A program made the translations under genes and the position numbers. The notes beneath the pieces are model-generated. The model had not been told where the DNA came from, did not search any database, and saw only the letters and a program-made list of their open reading frames with translations. A DNA stretch of 33,221 nt, from contig CP070729.1 in the NCBI GenBank assembly GCA_020351185.1, forward strand, positions 885,228 to 918,448, given 5' to 3'. This document shows, one piece after another, positions 9,293 through 18,063 of this stretch (its first letter is position 1; each line of letters begins with the position of its first letter). This DNA comes from Dehalococcoidia bacterium. GTDB taxonomy: Bacteria > Chloroflexota > Dehalococcoidia > Dehalococcoidales > G020351185.

Positions 9293-11497
9293 ATGTCAAA
9301 GATAATTGCATCAGCGGCTATAAGAGGAGCCCATGCTATCGTCAATAGGGCCGATAGTGAATGGCAACTAGCAATGGAAAAATGGGGGGCTAAGGAACCA
9401 GTGGGTTTCCCCAATACTGCTTATTACCTTCCCATAATCTATGGGATTCTAGGTATTAAAATAGAAAAACTGGGAGAAATGCAGCAGGTCATTGAACATT
9501 GTAAATCTCTATTGCCACCTCCGGTAAAAGAGAAACATCACCTGCCATATCTTGCACCGGCTCTTGATGCCGGTATGGCGACATTTTTTGCTGAGGAAAT
9601 TATTGAAGCTATAAGATACCTCAAAACACCTGATTTCTATACGAAATCAGAAGATCCAACAGACGAGAACATTTGGCTCGGAGCTGCCGACGATATCATC
9701 CTCAGAAAAAGGGGTATCGAATTTGTAGATGGTACTGCTCCTGGATTTGCTGCCATTCTCGGGGCTGCACCTAACAATGACATTGCCGTGAGTATCGCAC
9801 AAGAGCTGCAACAGAAAAACCTTTATGTCTTTATGTGCGCTGAAAACGAGGGGAAACGATTTTCCGAACAGCTTGTTGAGCGTGGAGTTCAGATTGGTTG
9901 GCCTACTCGCCTTGTTTCCTTCGGACCGGATGTATCTGCTGCAGTATTTGCTATGGGATTTGCTACCAGGGCGGCCATGTCCTTTGGTGGTATTGAGCCA
10001 GGTGACTATAGAAAGATTCTGTTGTACAATAAAGACCGTGTTTTTGCTTTTGCGATGCCGTTAGGCTATATAAGTGATGAATGGTATGCCAACGCCGCTG
10101 GAGCTGTCAACTGGGGATTCCCCACTATCGCCGACACCCCAATACCGGAAATTTTACCAACTGGAATTTGCACTTACGAACATGTGGTTTCCAATATTCC
10201 CCATGAAAATATCGTCTCAAGAGCTATAGAAGTACGTGGCCTTAAGGTGGCAGTCGCCGAAGTGCCAGTGCCAGTAGCCTACGGTCCTGCTTTCGAAGGC
10301 GAAAGAGTGCGTGGCGATGATATCTACTTAGAATGTGGTGGCGGCAGGACCCAAATGGTTGAATGGGTTACCTCTAAAAACATGGATGAAGTAGAGGATG
10401 GCAAGATTGAGGTCATCGGATCTGAAATAGTCGATGTTGAGCCCGGTTCAAAAATGCCTTTAGCGATAACTGTTGAAGTAGCTGGCAGAGAGATGCAAGA
10501 GGATTTCGAACCCATCCTAGAAAGGCAAATTCATCATTTACTTAATTATGCTCAGGGAGTAATGCATATCGGACAAAGAGATATAGCCTGGTTAAGAATT
10601 AGCAAAACGGCAGTGGAAAAGGGATTTCAGTTGCAGCATATAGGGGTAATTCTACACGCGAAACTGCATCAGGACTTCGGCCGTATTTTCGATAAAATTC
10701 AGGTTACAATATACACAGAAGAAGATAAGGTTCGCCAAATAGTTGAAAAAGCCAAAGAGGTTTATGCTACCAGAGATACGCGTATTGAGGGCATGGTTGA
10801 TGAAACAACCGATATCTATTATTCATGTACTCTATGCCAGTCATTTGCTCCTAGTCATGTTTGCGTTATAAGCCCAGAGAGAACCGGCCTTTGTGGTTCT
10901 TATAACTGGATGGATTGTAAAGCGGCTTATGAGATAAGTCCTACTGGTTCGAATCAACCAGTAGCTAAGGGGGAAACGATAGACGCCAAGTTAGGTCAAT
11001 GGAAAGGTGTGAATGAATTCGTAGCCAAAGCCTCCCGTGGTAAAGTTGATCACTACAACTTTTACAGTATCATAAATGATCCGATGACGACCTGCGGTTG
11101 TTGTGAATGTATCGCAGCTGTTCTACCTGTGTGTAATGGTGTGATGACAGTTAATCGTGAATTTATGGATATGACACCCTGCGGAATGAAATTTACCACT
11201 CTTGCCGGTACGATAGGTGGTGGCATCAGTACTCCTGGATTCGTCGGCCACGGTAAGTATAACATCACTCAGAGGAAGTTTCTAAGTGCCGAAGGTGGTA
11301 TAAAAAGGCTTGTATGGATGCCCAAGATGCTTAAGGAGGAAATAGCCGACCGTTTCAATGTTAGAGCTAAAGAAATGGGTACCCCAAACTTACTTGATAT
11401 GATTGCTGATGAAACCATAGGAGTTACTGAAGAAGAGATATTGCCATTCCTCCAAGAGAAAGGGCACCCAGCAGTAAGTATGGACCCAATACTTTAA
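9293..11497 (+). CDS. acsB: Acetyl-CoA synthase subunit (bacterial full-length type)
   Basis: AcsB joins CO, a methyl group from the corrinoid protein and CoA into acetyl-CoA at its nickel-containing A-cluster. The 734-residue protein is the full bacterial type (about 729 in acetogens), including the N-terminal CODH-contacting domain that archaeal CdhC lacks. The A-cluster ligands are present: the 4Fe-4S cysteines at about 512, 515, 524 and 534 (C-x2-C-x8-C-x9-C) and the Cys601-Gly-Cys603 pair that holds the distal nickel. The C-terminal block ends with the typical LLDMIADETIGVTEEEI. The ATG at 9293 follows AAGGAG at 9274-9279 with slightly long 13-base spacing. Confidence 0.98.
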   Translation: MSKIIASAAIRGAHAIVNRADSEWQLAMEKWGAKEPVGFPNTAYYLPIIYGILGIKIEKLGEMQQVIEHCKSLLPPPVKEKHHLPYLAPALDAGMATFFAEEIIEAIRYLKTPDFYTKSEDPTDENIWLGAADDIILRKRGIEFVDGTAPGFAAILGAAPNNDIAVSIAQELQQKNLYVFMCAENEGKRFSEQLVERGVQIGWPTRLVSFGPDVSAAVFAMGFATRAAMSFGGIEPGDYRKILLYNKDRVFAFAMPLGYISDEWYANAAGAVNWGFPTIADTPIPEILPTGICTYEHVVSNIPHENIVSRAIEVRGLKVAVAEVPVPVAYGPAFEGERVRGDDIYLECGGGRTQMVEWVTSKNMDEVEDGKIEVIGSEIVDVEPGSKMPLAITVEVAGREMQEDFEPILERQIHHLLNYAQGVMHIGQRDIAWLRISKTAVEKGFQLQHIGVILHAKLHQDFGRIFDKIQVTIYTEEDKVRQIVEKAKEVYATRDTRIEGMVDETTDIYYSCTLCQSFAPSHVCVISPERTGLCGSYNWMDCKAAYEISPTGSNQPVAKGETIDAKLGQWKGVNEFVAKASRGKVDHYNFYSIINDPMTTCGCCECIAAVLPVCNGVMTVNREFMDMTPCGMKFTTLAGTIGGGISTPGFVGHGKYNITQRKFLSAEGGIKRLVWMPKMLKEEIADRFNVRAKEMGTPNLLDMIADETIGVTEEEILPFLQEKGHPAVSMDPIL

Positions 11498-11511
11498 AAA
11501 AGGAGCATGAA

Positions 11512-12867
11512 ATGCCACTTACCGGTATAGAGATTTTTAAGTTATTACCTAAGACTAATTGCGGTGAATGCGGAGTGCCAACTTGTTTGGCTTTTGCTAT
11601 GGCACTAGCAGCTGGTAAGGCAGAATTGGCTGCCTGTCCCTATGTATCTGACGAAGCAAAGGAGAAACTTGAAGAAGCTTCAGCACCACCGATAAGACCA
11701 GTCACCATCGGCACGGGTGAAAGGGCTTTGAAAGTTGGTGGTGAGACTGTATTATTCCGCCACGAAAAGAGGTTCGAAAATCCCCCTGGTCTAGCTATAA
11801 CTATCAGTGATTCTATGGAAGATGCTGAAATAAATAGTCGCCTTGATAAGTCCAATAATCTACAGTATGAAAGGGTTGGACTCACGTTAAAATCTGAATT
11901 AATAGCAGCTAAGTGCGAATCTCGGGATCCTGCTAGTTTTAAATCATTAATAACCAAGGTAAAACAGAAAAGCAATGCTGGAATCATTCTTATGAGTGAA
12001 AATCCGGATATACTGGCTGCGGGTTTAGAGGTATGTGCTGAAAGTAAACCGCTCCTTTATACAGCGACAATAGAAAATGTGGATAAAGTGGCTGCATTAG
12101 CAAAAGATAAATCCTGTCCGGTAGCCGTAAAAGCGGAAAATATTCAAGAAATCATTCAGCTTACTACTAAACTCGAACAAACTGGTATTAAGGATATAGT
12201 AATTGATTCCGGAAATAGGAAGATGAAGCAGGCACTTGAAGATCAGATATCTATAAGGAGAGCTGCGTTAAATAACAAGATTCGTTCTTTGGGTTACCCA
12301 ACTATTATACTCGCTAGCGAGATGACTGACAATCCAATGATGGAAACCCTAATTGCTACCACCTTCATTGCTAAATACGGTAGCATCATTGTCATGTCCG
12401 ATTTTCAGGGAGAGAGCTTGTTTCCGTTGCTTGTTCTTCGTTTAAATATATTTACTGATCCACAGCGTCCGCTAGCCACCACCGAAGGAATATACAAAGT
12501 TGGTAATACAAACGAAAACTCACCGGTTCTATTAACATCAAACTTTTCCCTTACCTATTTCATTGTCTCTGGCGAAATGGAAAATAGCCGTATTCCCAGC
12601 TATCTTTTAGTTAAAGATACGGAAGGACTATCCGTTATGACTGCCTGGGCAGCTGGTAAATTTGGTGCTGACACTATTGCTCCATTCATCAAGAAATGTG
12701 GCATAGCAGATCAGATTAATCACCGCAAACTAATAATACCGGGTTACATAGCTATAGAGAGTGGTGGTCTTGAGGAAGAATTACCTGATTGGGAAATCCT
12801 AATCGGTCCAAGGGAAGGAGCTCATATTCCAGCTTACCTTAAAACTTGGAAGACTCAAGGAGGTTAA
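11512..12867 (+). CDS. acsC: Corrinoid iron-sulfur protein large subunit
   Basis: AcsC carries the 4Fe-4S cluster and the cobamide of the methyl-carrying corrinoid protein. The 451-residue protein begins with the cluster motif Cys17-x2-Cys20-x4-Cys25 and Cys42 (within NCGECGVPTC and AACP), followed by a linker, a TIM barrel and the C-terminal cobamide-binding domain ending near EEELPDWEILIGPREG. The length agrees with the family (about 446). A ribosome-binding site AAAGGAG lies directly before the ATG. Its stop is followed after one base by the acsE start, with the acsE ribosome-binding site inside this gene, so the two are tightly coupled. The AcsV protein encoded upstream is its expected re-activator. 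Confidence 0.97.
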   Translation: MPLTGIEIFKLLPKTNCGECGVPTCLAFAMALAAGKAELAACPYVSDEAKEKLEEASAPPIRPVTIGTGERALKVGGETVLFRHEKRFENPPGLAITISDSMEDAEINSRLDKSNNLQYERVGLTLKSELIAAKCESRDPASFKSLITKVKQKSNAGIILMSENPDILAAGLEVCAESKPLLYTATIENVDKVAALAKDKSCPVAVKAENIQEIIQLTTKLEQTGIKDIVIDSGNRKMKQALEDQISIRRAALNNKIRSLGYPTIILASEMTDNPMMETLIATTFIAKYGSIIVMSDFQGESLFPLLVLRLNIFTDPQRPLATTEGIYKVGNTNENSPVLLTSNFSLTYFIVSGEMENSRIPSYLLVKDTEGLSVMTAWAAGKFGADTIAPFIKKCGIADQINHRKLIIPGYIAIESGGLEEELPDWEILIGPREGAHIPAYLKTWKTQGG

Positions 12868-12868
12868 A

Positions 12869-13747
12869 ATGATTCTCGTTGGTGAAAATATAAACATCAT
12901 TTCAAAAACCATAGGTCCAGCGCTTAAGGAGAGAGATTCTGAGCCAATACAGAAAATGGCAAAGGATGAAGCATCAGCCGGGGTGGATTACCTTGACCTT
13001 AATATTGGACCAGCACGTAAGGCGGGTGATGAACTTATGGCATGGCTTGTCGATACCGTTCAGGCGGTCACCGATAAACTGCTGTCTCTGGATACTACAA
13101 ATCCAGTCGCCACTGAAGCCGGTCTTAAAGCCTGCAATAGCCGGGCATTAATCAACTCCGTATCATTACAACCAGAAAGGCTAGAAAAAGTATTACCAAT
13201 GGTAAAGCAGTATGACGCCGATATGATAGGTCTGCTCTGGGGTATTGAGGGAATGCCACGCGATGCCAACGAAAGATGTATGCTTGCTGTTGACCTTGTA
13301 TACCGGGCGAACCAGCTGGGTATTCCGAACGAAAATATATGGATAGATCCTATTGTTACACCAATCAGTGTCGAGATAAACCAACTCAAAGCTTGCCTTG
13401 ATTTTATGAGCATGTTAACTGAAATAGCCCCGGGTTGTAAATCAATTGTCGGATTGTCAAATGTTTCTAATGGGACACCGTCACATCTCAGGTCTTATTT
13501 AAACCGTACCTTTCTTGCGATGCTTATGAAGCACGATCTGCATTCAGCTATCGTTGATTCCTTTGATGAAGAGCTCATAAGATTGGCAAGGGGTGAGATG
13601 CCAGAAATAGTAAGTTTGGTGCACAATATGATGGATGGTAATATGCCCGATATGTCATCTTTAAACCTCAAACAGGTAGAATATGCAAAAACAGTTCGCG
13701 TGCTTAATGGAGAAACGCTCTATTCCGATTCCTGGCTTGAGATCTAA
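12869..13747 (+). CDS. acsE: Methyltetrahydrofolate:corrinoid iron-sulfur protein methyltransferase
   Basis: AcsE moves the methyl group of 5-methyl-THF to the cobalt of AcsCD and links the folate branch to the carbonyl branch. The 292-residue protein is a pterin-binding TIM barrel. It has LDLNIGPAR (the D-x-N-x-GP pterin motif), LDTTNP, IWIDPIVTPIS and IVGLSNVSNG, whose Asn is positioned to bind the pterin. It is somewhat longer than the 262-residue Moorella protein because of a C-terminal tail after the barrel. AAGGAGG at 12857-12863 gives an ideal start. It is separated from acsC by one base and from the next gene by six. Confidence 0.95.
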   Translation: MILVGENINIISKTIGPALKERDSEPIQKMAKDEASAGVDYLDLNIGPARKAGDELMAWLVDTVQAVTDKLLSLDTTNPVATEAGLKACNSRALINSVSLQPERLEKVLPMVKQYDADMIGLLWGIEGMPRDANERCMLAVDLVYRANQLGIPNENIWIDPIVTPISVEINQLKACLDFMSMLTEIAPGCKSIVGLSNVSNGTPSHLRSYLNRTFLAMLMKHDLHSAIVDSFDEELIRLARGEMPEIVSLVHNMMDGNMPDMSSLNLKQVEYAKTVRVLNGETLYSDSWLEI

Positions 13748-13753
13748 AACAAT

Positions 13754-14416
13754 ATGAAAACAAATGACCCAGTAAAGCATAGTCAAAGTAAATATCAAAC
13801 TGGTCTCGAATTGGCTTTTAAACTGGCTAAAACGAAATTAGCCTCCATCAACATAGCAGAGCAGTGTAAAAAAGCAGGGACTTCTATTAAGCAAGTAGAT
13901 AATTTAAAGAACATCTACCTTGATTATTTAGGTTCTACTTATGTAATTAAATTACCCGAGATAATAATAACCTCTGTAGATGCAAAGAATAAACCACTGC
14001 AAGCTCGAGAACAACTAATCCTGATTCATTATTTAATTAATGCCGATGGAAGTGTACCTAGGAATGAAAAAATCACCTACAAAGAGTTACAAGATGGTGC
14101 AACCTACTTCCCAACCTTCTATAAACGATCTATCAAACCCCTGTTGGGTAATTTCGATAAGAATCCAGATAAACTACTAAGTGCCGCTGCACAAGTGGGT
14201 GGTATTAAAACAGATTACGGTGACTTATCCGTAAAAATCGATGCCCTACCGAGAGTGTCAATTATTTATGTATTTTGGCAGGGAGATGATGAACTTTTAC
14301 CTGAGGGCAATATTCTTTTTGACAGTAATATCAAAGGTTATCTTTCAGCTGAAGATATTACAGTTCTATGTGAAATAATCACCTGGAAATTAATAAAACT
14401 CTCAGAAATATTCTAA
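13754..14416 (+). CDS. DUF3786-like protein at the end of the CODH/ACS operon
   Basis: This 220-residue protein resembles the DUF3786 family, which has no known reaction and which I recall as often fused to, or neighbouring, Fe-S domains like the one at the N-terminus of AcsC. Visible features are an alpha-helical N-terminus, a central YLINADGSVPRNEKITYKELQDGATYFP block with an aromatic-rich Phe-Tyr segment after it, and a C-terminal IIYVFWQGDDELLPEGNILFD block. One Cys near each end and no cluster motif are present. The ATG lies six bases after the acsE stop and has no clear ribosome-binding site, so it probably depends on translation of acsE. Its position suggests a role with corrinoid or folate chemistry, but that is only guilt by association. 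Confidence 0.72.
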   Translation: MKTNDPVKHSQSKYQTGLELAFKLAKTKLASINIAEQCKKAGTSIKQVDNLKNIYLDYLGSTYVIKLPEIIITSVDAKNKPLQAREQLILIHYLINADGSVPRNEKITYKELQDGATYFPTFYKRSIKPLLGNFDKNPDKLLSAAAQVGGIKTDYGDLSVKIDALPRVSIIYVFWQGDDELLPEGNILFDSNIKGYLSAEDITVLCEIITWKLIKLSEIF

Positions 14417-14509
14417 TTCGATTCATTCTCCTTATAAAACCCTATAGTCTAGGATAACAACTCCACTGGCTATCACGCCTGGTCCAATTTACCCGATTAT
14501 TATGGTTTC

Positions 14510-14538
14510 TTGACACAATTTATATAACTCTCTACTAT
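14510..14538 (+). promoter_or_regulatory. Probable sigma-70 promoter of trxA
   Basis: A perfect TTGACA at 14510-14515 is followed, after 17 bases, by TACTAT at 14533-14538. The predicted start near 14546 leaves a short leader before the AGAAGGAGA ribosome-binding site at 14558-14566. The surrounding gap 14417-14573 holds nothing else that I can support, and no clear terminator for the acs operon. Confidence 0.65.
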
Positions 14539-14573
14539 ATACTATGTAATCTTATTTAGAAGGAGACGATTAG

Positions 14574-14891
14574 ATGGTTCTAGATATCACCGATCAGACA
14601 TTTGAAAGTGAAGTTTTAAAATCTAAGTTACCAGTGTTGTTAGATTTGTGGGCACCGTGGTGTGGCCCCTGCCGTATGGTCAGTCCGGTGGTAGAAGCTC
14701 TTTCCGAGAAGAATGAGGAAAAATTGAAATTCTGTAAAATAAATGTCGATGAAAACCAAAAAACAGCTTCTCTTTATAGTGTTATGTCAATTCCCACCCT
14801 TATGTTTTTCAAGGACGGTAAAGTAATCGATACTGTTATCGGTGCTGTACCGGAATCTGTTCTCCAAGCTAAAATAGACGAACTCGTCTAA
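14574..14891 (+). CDS. trxA: Thioredoxin
   Basis: This 105-residue cytoplasmic thiol-disulfide carrier has the classical active site WCGPC near residue 30, preceded by the LLDLWAPW strand, the cis-proline loop SIPTLMFFKDGK and the closing GAVPE helix. Length and motif match TrxA rather than a thiol peroxidase or TlpA protein, and there is no signal peptide. It has its own strong promoter and ribosome-binding site, so it need not be part of the acs transcript. It may still supply reduced thiols to the oxygen-sensitive enzymes encoded upstream. It converges on btuD with 15 bases between the two stops. Confidence 0.97.
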   Translation: MVLDITDQTFESEVLKSKLPVLLDLWAPWCGPCRMVSPVVEALSEKNEEKLKFCKINVDENQKTASLYSVMSIPTLMFFKDGKVIDTVIGAVPESVLQAKIDELV

Positions 14892-14906
14892 TCGTTAAAA
14901 AACCAG

Positions 14907-15710
14907 TTATTCTTCAATTTCCTGTGTGTTATTAAAGGTGGTAGGCAATACAGCTGGTAGCCCACTCAGTGGATGGGATACAATACAATTACTCGAACCA
15001 TATACCTGTTTAATATTTCCTTCTGTTATTACCACGTGTGGTTCTCCCTGGCTATGTATTCGTCCCTCGCTTACCAATATCATTCTATCACAATATTGCG
15101 CTGCCAGGTTTAGTTCATGAATGGCAATTACCACAGTTAGATTCTCATTTTCACAGAGTTTTTTAATCAAATCAAGAATCTCTATCTGTCGTCCGATATC
15201 CAAATTGGCAGTTGGTTCATCTAGTAATATGCTTTTGGTTTGCTGTGCTAATACTCGCGCTATTACTACGCTCTGAATCTCCCCGCCCGAAAGTTGTCCA
15301 ATACGGCGTTCGGCAAGCTGTTGTGTTGCTGTTTTTTCCATAGCCTCCCATGCAACAACCATGTCCTTCTTGCTCTCATACTGAAGAAGTCCAAGGTGTG
15401 GATTTCTACCCATCAGCACTATCTCAAAGGCAGTAAAGGTGCTAGGTAATAAGGGCATCTGGGGAACTACTCCCAGCAATCGAGAAAGATCTCTCTTGGA
15501 TATCTGGTTTATATCCATTCCATTCAATAAGATACTACCCGAAAAAGGTCTAATAATCCTCGCTATAGCTTTTATTATTGTCGATTTACCACAGCCATTA
15601 GCTCCAACGATGCCTAGCATCTCGCCGGGTTTTACCTCGAAATTTATACCTCTCACCACTGGCTTTTGCCGATAGCCAAGGGTAATATCCTTTAATTTCA
15701 ACTCAATCAT
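14907..15710 (-). CDS. btuD: Cobalamin-type ABC transporter ATP-binding protein
   Basis: This is the ATPase of an importer of the BtuD/FhuC/FecE family. It shows Walker A GANGCGKSTIIK, the Q-loop region VPQMPLLPS, the signature LSGGEIQSVV, Walker B SILLDEPTANLD and the switch His in AIHELNLAAQY. I chose the ATG at 15708-15710, which begins MIELKLKDITLGY. The frame extends to a GTG at 15773, but those extra 21 residues overlap the end of the permease gene, lack a ribosome-binding site and lie outside the domain. With the chosen start the protein has 267 residues and begins 7 bases after the permease stop. Substrate assignment rests on the cobalamin riboswitch upstream of the operon, since the ATPase alone cannot distinguish B12 from siderophores. 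Confidence 0.9.
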   Translation of the reverse strand: MIELKLKDITLGYRQKPVVRGINFEVKPGEMLGIVGANGCGKSTIIKAIARIIRPFSGSILLNGMDINQISKRDLSRLLGVVPQMPLLPSTFTAFEIVLMGRNPHLGLLQYESKKDMVVAWEAMEKTATQQLAERRIGQLSGGEIQSVVIARVLAQQTKSILLDEPTANLDIGRQIEILDLIKKLCENENLTVVIAIHELNLAAQYCDRMILVSEGRIHSQGEPHVVITEGNIKQVYGSSNCIVSHPLSGLPAVLPTTFNNTQEIEE

Positions 15711-15717
15711 ATCTTTT

Positions 15718-16806
15718 TCAGAATAACATTTTTGCCCTTCGGCGTAGAAGGTAAAGGAAGAATGGCGCCCCACAAAGAGCTGTTATTACTCCTATCGGTA
15801 TCTCTGAGGGTGCGATTATGGTGCGTGCAGCAACATCTGCAATTATAAGGAATATGGCACCACATACCAAAGAAAGTGGTAATAGGAAACGATAATCTGG
15901 ACCCCAAATAAGGCGAACAGCATGAGGGGTTATTATACCCACAAAACCAATGATACCAACGAAAGAAACGGCAGCAGCTGTTACCATAGTTGCCACCGTA
16001 AGTAGAATAATTTTTAACCTTTCGACATTTAAACCTAACTGCTGAGCTTGTTCTTCGTCTAGCTGCATTATATTAAGCATTCTTGAAAAAAGCAGAATAA
16101 CAGTTGTCCCACTAACAATTATAGGCATGACTATTATGACTTCAGACCATTGGCTTAGTGCAAAACTACCAGAAAGCCAGAACATAATGCCGTGTAGTAG
16201 TTGTCCACTAGTTATAGCTAAATAGGCAACAATAGCACCCAGTAGTGCCCCAAGAGCTACACCAGCAAGGATAAGCGTTGTTACAGGTACAATCCTGCCA
16301 ACCCTAGCGAGTAAATAAACAATCATTACACTAAGCAGTGCTCCCAAGAAAGCCAGCATAGGCACCAGACTAATACCCATTCCAACCTTACTAGCCGGTG
16401 CTAAAAAGCCAAGTACAGCCCCCAATGCTGCCCCTTGAGCTACACCAATTAAATAAGGGTCGGCTAGTGGGTTACGAAACAATCCTTGGTAAGTAGCACC
16501 TGCTAATGCTAGAGCAGCCCCAACCAAACCAGCCAGAATTACCCTAGGTAAACGTATATCAATCACTATGGTTTCTATGGTACTATCCCAGCTGGGTGTT
16601 ATATCGATAAAGGGTATTTTAGAAATAAGGATGCTGGCTGTACGTGAAAATGGTATTTCAACACTACCGATAGAAGTACTAAATAATACAACCAGTATAA
16701 GCAAAAATAGTAACCCAATAATAGCCAAGACTCTCCCGCGCCAATGCGGGTAAATTAACCCCCCGGTTCTTATATCGAAACTGGTTTTTACCTTTCCCCT
16801 CCCCAT
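15718..16806 (-). CDS. btuC: Cobalamin-type ABC transporter permease (FecCD family)
   Basis: This integral membrane subunit forms the translocation path of the importer. The 362-residue protein has a first hydrophobic segment near residues 25-50 and about nine further membrane helices. The FecCD landmarks are RLPRVILAGLVGAALALAG, the LFRNPLADPYLIGV loop and the C-terminal GIIGFVGIITPHAVRLIWG coupling region. The start ATG follows AAAGGA with about 7 bases of spacing. It lies between btuF and btuD in the same direction. The initial 20 residues are basic and cytoplasmic and slightly longer than typical. Confidence 0.92.
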   Translation of the reverse strand: MGRGKVKTSFDIRTGGLIYPHWRGRVLAIIGLLFLLILVVLFSTSIGSVEIPFSRTASILISKIPFIDITPSWDSTIETIVIDIRLPRVILAGLVGAALALAGATYQGLFRNPLADPYLIGVAQGAALGAVLGFLAPASKVGMGISLVPMLAFLGALLSVMIVYLLARVGRIVPVTTLILAGVALGALLGAIVAYLAITSGQLLHGIMFWLSGSFALSQWSEVIIVMPIIVSGTTVILLFSRMLNIMQLDEEQAQQLGLNVERLKIILLTVATMVTAAAVSFVGIIGFVGIITPHAVRLIWGPDYRFLLPLSLVCGAIFLIIADVAARTIIAPSEIPIGVITALCGAPFFLYLLRRRAKMLF

Positions 16807-16847
16807 TATTGTATCCTTTCAAATCTCTGCTGCAACCGTTATTTACA

Positions 16848-17804
16848 TTACTCTATAGAGCTGAATATCTCTGGGTGTATCATATTAGCGATTAACTCTA
16901 ACGCTAGTACCATTCGCTGAGTCGGTCTATTGGTTAAATCAGCGTTTATCCCGTAAATCCTCCCATTTTTAGAAGCATCTACAATAGCCAACCTTGTTTC
17001 ATTCAAAACGAACATTAGTGATATATCACCCCCTTCGTATTCTTCCTCGTTGACAATTATCACCTGTGGATTTACACTTATTATTTCCTCTAGTGTCAAT
17101 GTTGGATAGCCTTCACCAGCAGCTGCAGCTACGTTTACTCCACCTGCTTTTTCAATAAGCTCATGGATACGGGTATCATTACCCACAGACATCATAGGCT
17201 CATGCCATATGACATATAGCACTTTTGGCCTTTCCTGATCTTTTAATTTATTCGTCTTATCGGTTATCGCCCGGACTCTATTTTTCATTTCATCTACAAT
17301 CTGTATAGCTTTGTCCTCATTGCCGGTAACTTTACCGATCAATATAATGGATTCCATTACTTCCTGAAGGTTATGTGGAACAATTGCAATAACCTTTAAT
17401 CCGTGTCCTTCGAGAGCTGGAATTACCTCGTGTTTATGTATATCCTCGGCTAGAATTAAATCTGGATTTAAAGAGATTACCTTTTCAATATCTACATCAC
17501 TAAAACCACCCACTATTTCTTTTTCTAATGCTTCTATTGGATAATTACAGAACTGAGTCACTCCTATCAGCTTATTCTCCAACCCTAATGCATAGATTAT
17601 TTCTGTATTACTAGGGGCTAAAGAAACTATCCTCGAAGGTTTCTCTTCCAAAATGACCACACGATCAAGATCATCGGTTATGGTAATTGGAGTTTTTATT
17701 TTCTGGTTTATATTCACCTCTCTATGGTCTACACAACCAATATTAAATATTAGAAGTAATATAATTAGAGTCAAGGATGCCATCAATACTTTAATTATTT
17801 GCAC
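16848..17804 (-). CDS. btuF: Cobalamin-type ABC transporter substrate-binding lipoprotein
   Basis: This is the extracytoplasmic binding protein of the importer (BtuF/TroA-like fold). The 318-residue protein starts with a signal peptide rich in Leu and Ile that ends at a Cys (FNIGC). This is probably a lipoprotein anchor, although the position -3 Asn is unusual. The mature part has TITDDLDRVVILEEKPSRIV, then LAPSNTEIIYALGLENKLIGV, then NPDLILAE, as in BtuF. The start is a GTG at 17804 supported by GGAGG at 17810-17814 with 5-base spacing. It is the first gene of the transport operon and lies directly behind an intrinsic terminator and a cobalamin riboswitch, which is the best evidence for its substrate. 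Confidence 0.92.
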   Translation of the reverse strand: MQIIKVLMASLTLIILLLIFNIGCVDHREVNINQKIKTPITITDDLDRVVILEEKPSRIVSLAPSNTEIIYALGLENKLIGVTQFCNYPIEALEKEIVGGFSDVDIEKVISLNPDLILAEDIHKHEVIPALEGHGLKVIAIVPHNLQEVMESIILIGKVTGNEDKAIQIVDEMKNRVRAITDKTNKLKDQERPKVLYVIWHEPMMSVGNDTRIHELIEKAGGVNVAAAAGEGYPTLTLEEIISVNPQVIIVNEEEYEGGDISLMFVLNETRLAIVDASKNGRIYGINADLTNRPTQRMVLALELIANMIHPEIFSSIE

Positions 17805-17833
17805 AAATTCCTCCGGTTATAATATTGTTTGCT

Positions 17834-17862
17834 AAAAAATATCCCTTGTCCGAGGACAAGGG
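17834..17862 (-). terminator. Intrinsic terminator in the btuF leader (riboswitch expression platform)
   Basis: On the minus strand CCCTTGTCC (17862-17854 side) pairs with GGACAAGGG across a tiny loop, followed by ATATTTTTT. This nine-pair stem with a U-tract lies between the cobalamin aptamer and btuF. It is the expected switch: ligand-bound aptamer favours this hairpin and stops transcription before btuFCD. Confidence 0.85.
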
Positions 17863-17889
17863 CATGTCTCATGTTTCTACCAACATATA

Positions 17890-18053
17890 GCACCTCCAAA
17901 CCCGCGGAGCTCTGTTACACTGAAGACGCTAGCGTTCTGACTTCTGGTAAGATTATTACCAGTTACAGCAGGCGGTACTGCGTCGGATTCTCACCGACTT
18001 GCTTTCCAGCTTAACCTAGATTACCCAGGCTCCTCAGCTTTCCGATATTTAAT
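17890..18053 (-). promoter_or_regulatory. Cobalamin riboswitch
   Basis: Read on the minus strand this leader has the landmarks of the B12 aptamer: GGTTAAGCTGGAAAGC, then GTCGGTGAGAATCCGAC (the conserved GGTGA-AATCC arm), then GCAGTACCGCCTGCTGTAAC, then the B12-box-like GAAGTCAGAAC. The matching hairpin arms CTGGTAA/TTACCAG are also visible. It begins just downstream of a consensus promoter and ends before a strong terminator, so it should repress btuFCD transcription when cobalamin is plentiful. The exact ends, especially the 3' end, are approximate. Confidence 0.9.
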
Positions 18054-18063
18054 TGTATAACAC

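Noticed and set aside
14444-14456. Small hairpin CCTA...TAGG after the DUF3786-like gene
   Set aside because: The stem is only four pairs long and has no U-tract, so it cannot be called a terminator.
15711-15773. N-terminal extension of btuD to a GTG at 15773
   Set aside because: It overlaps the end of btuC, has no ribosome-binding site and adds residues outside the ABC domain.
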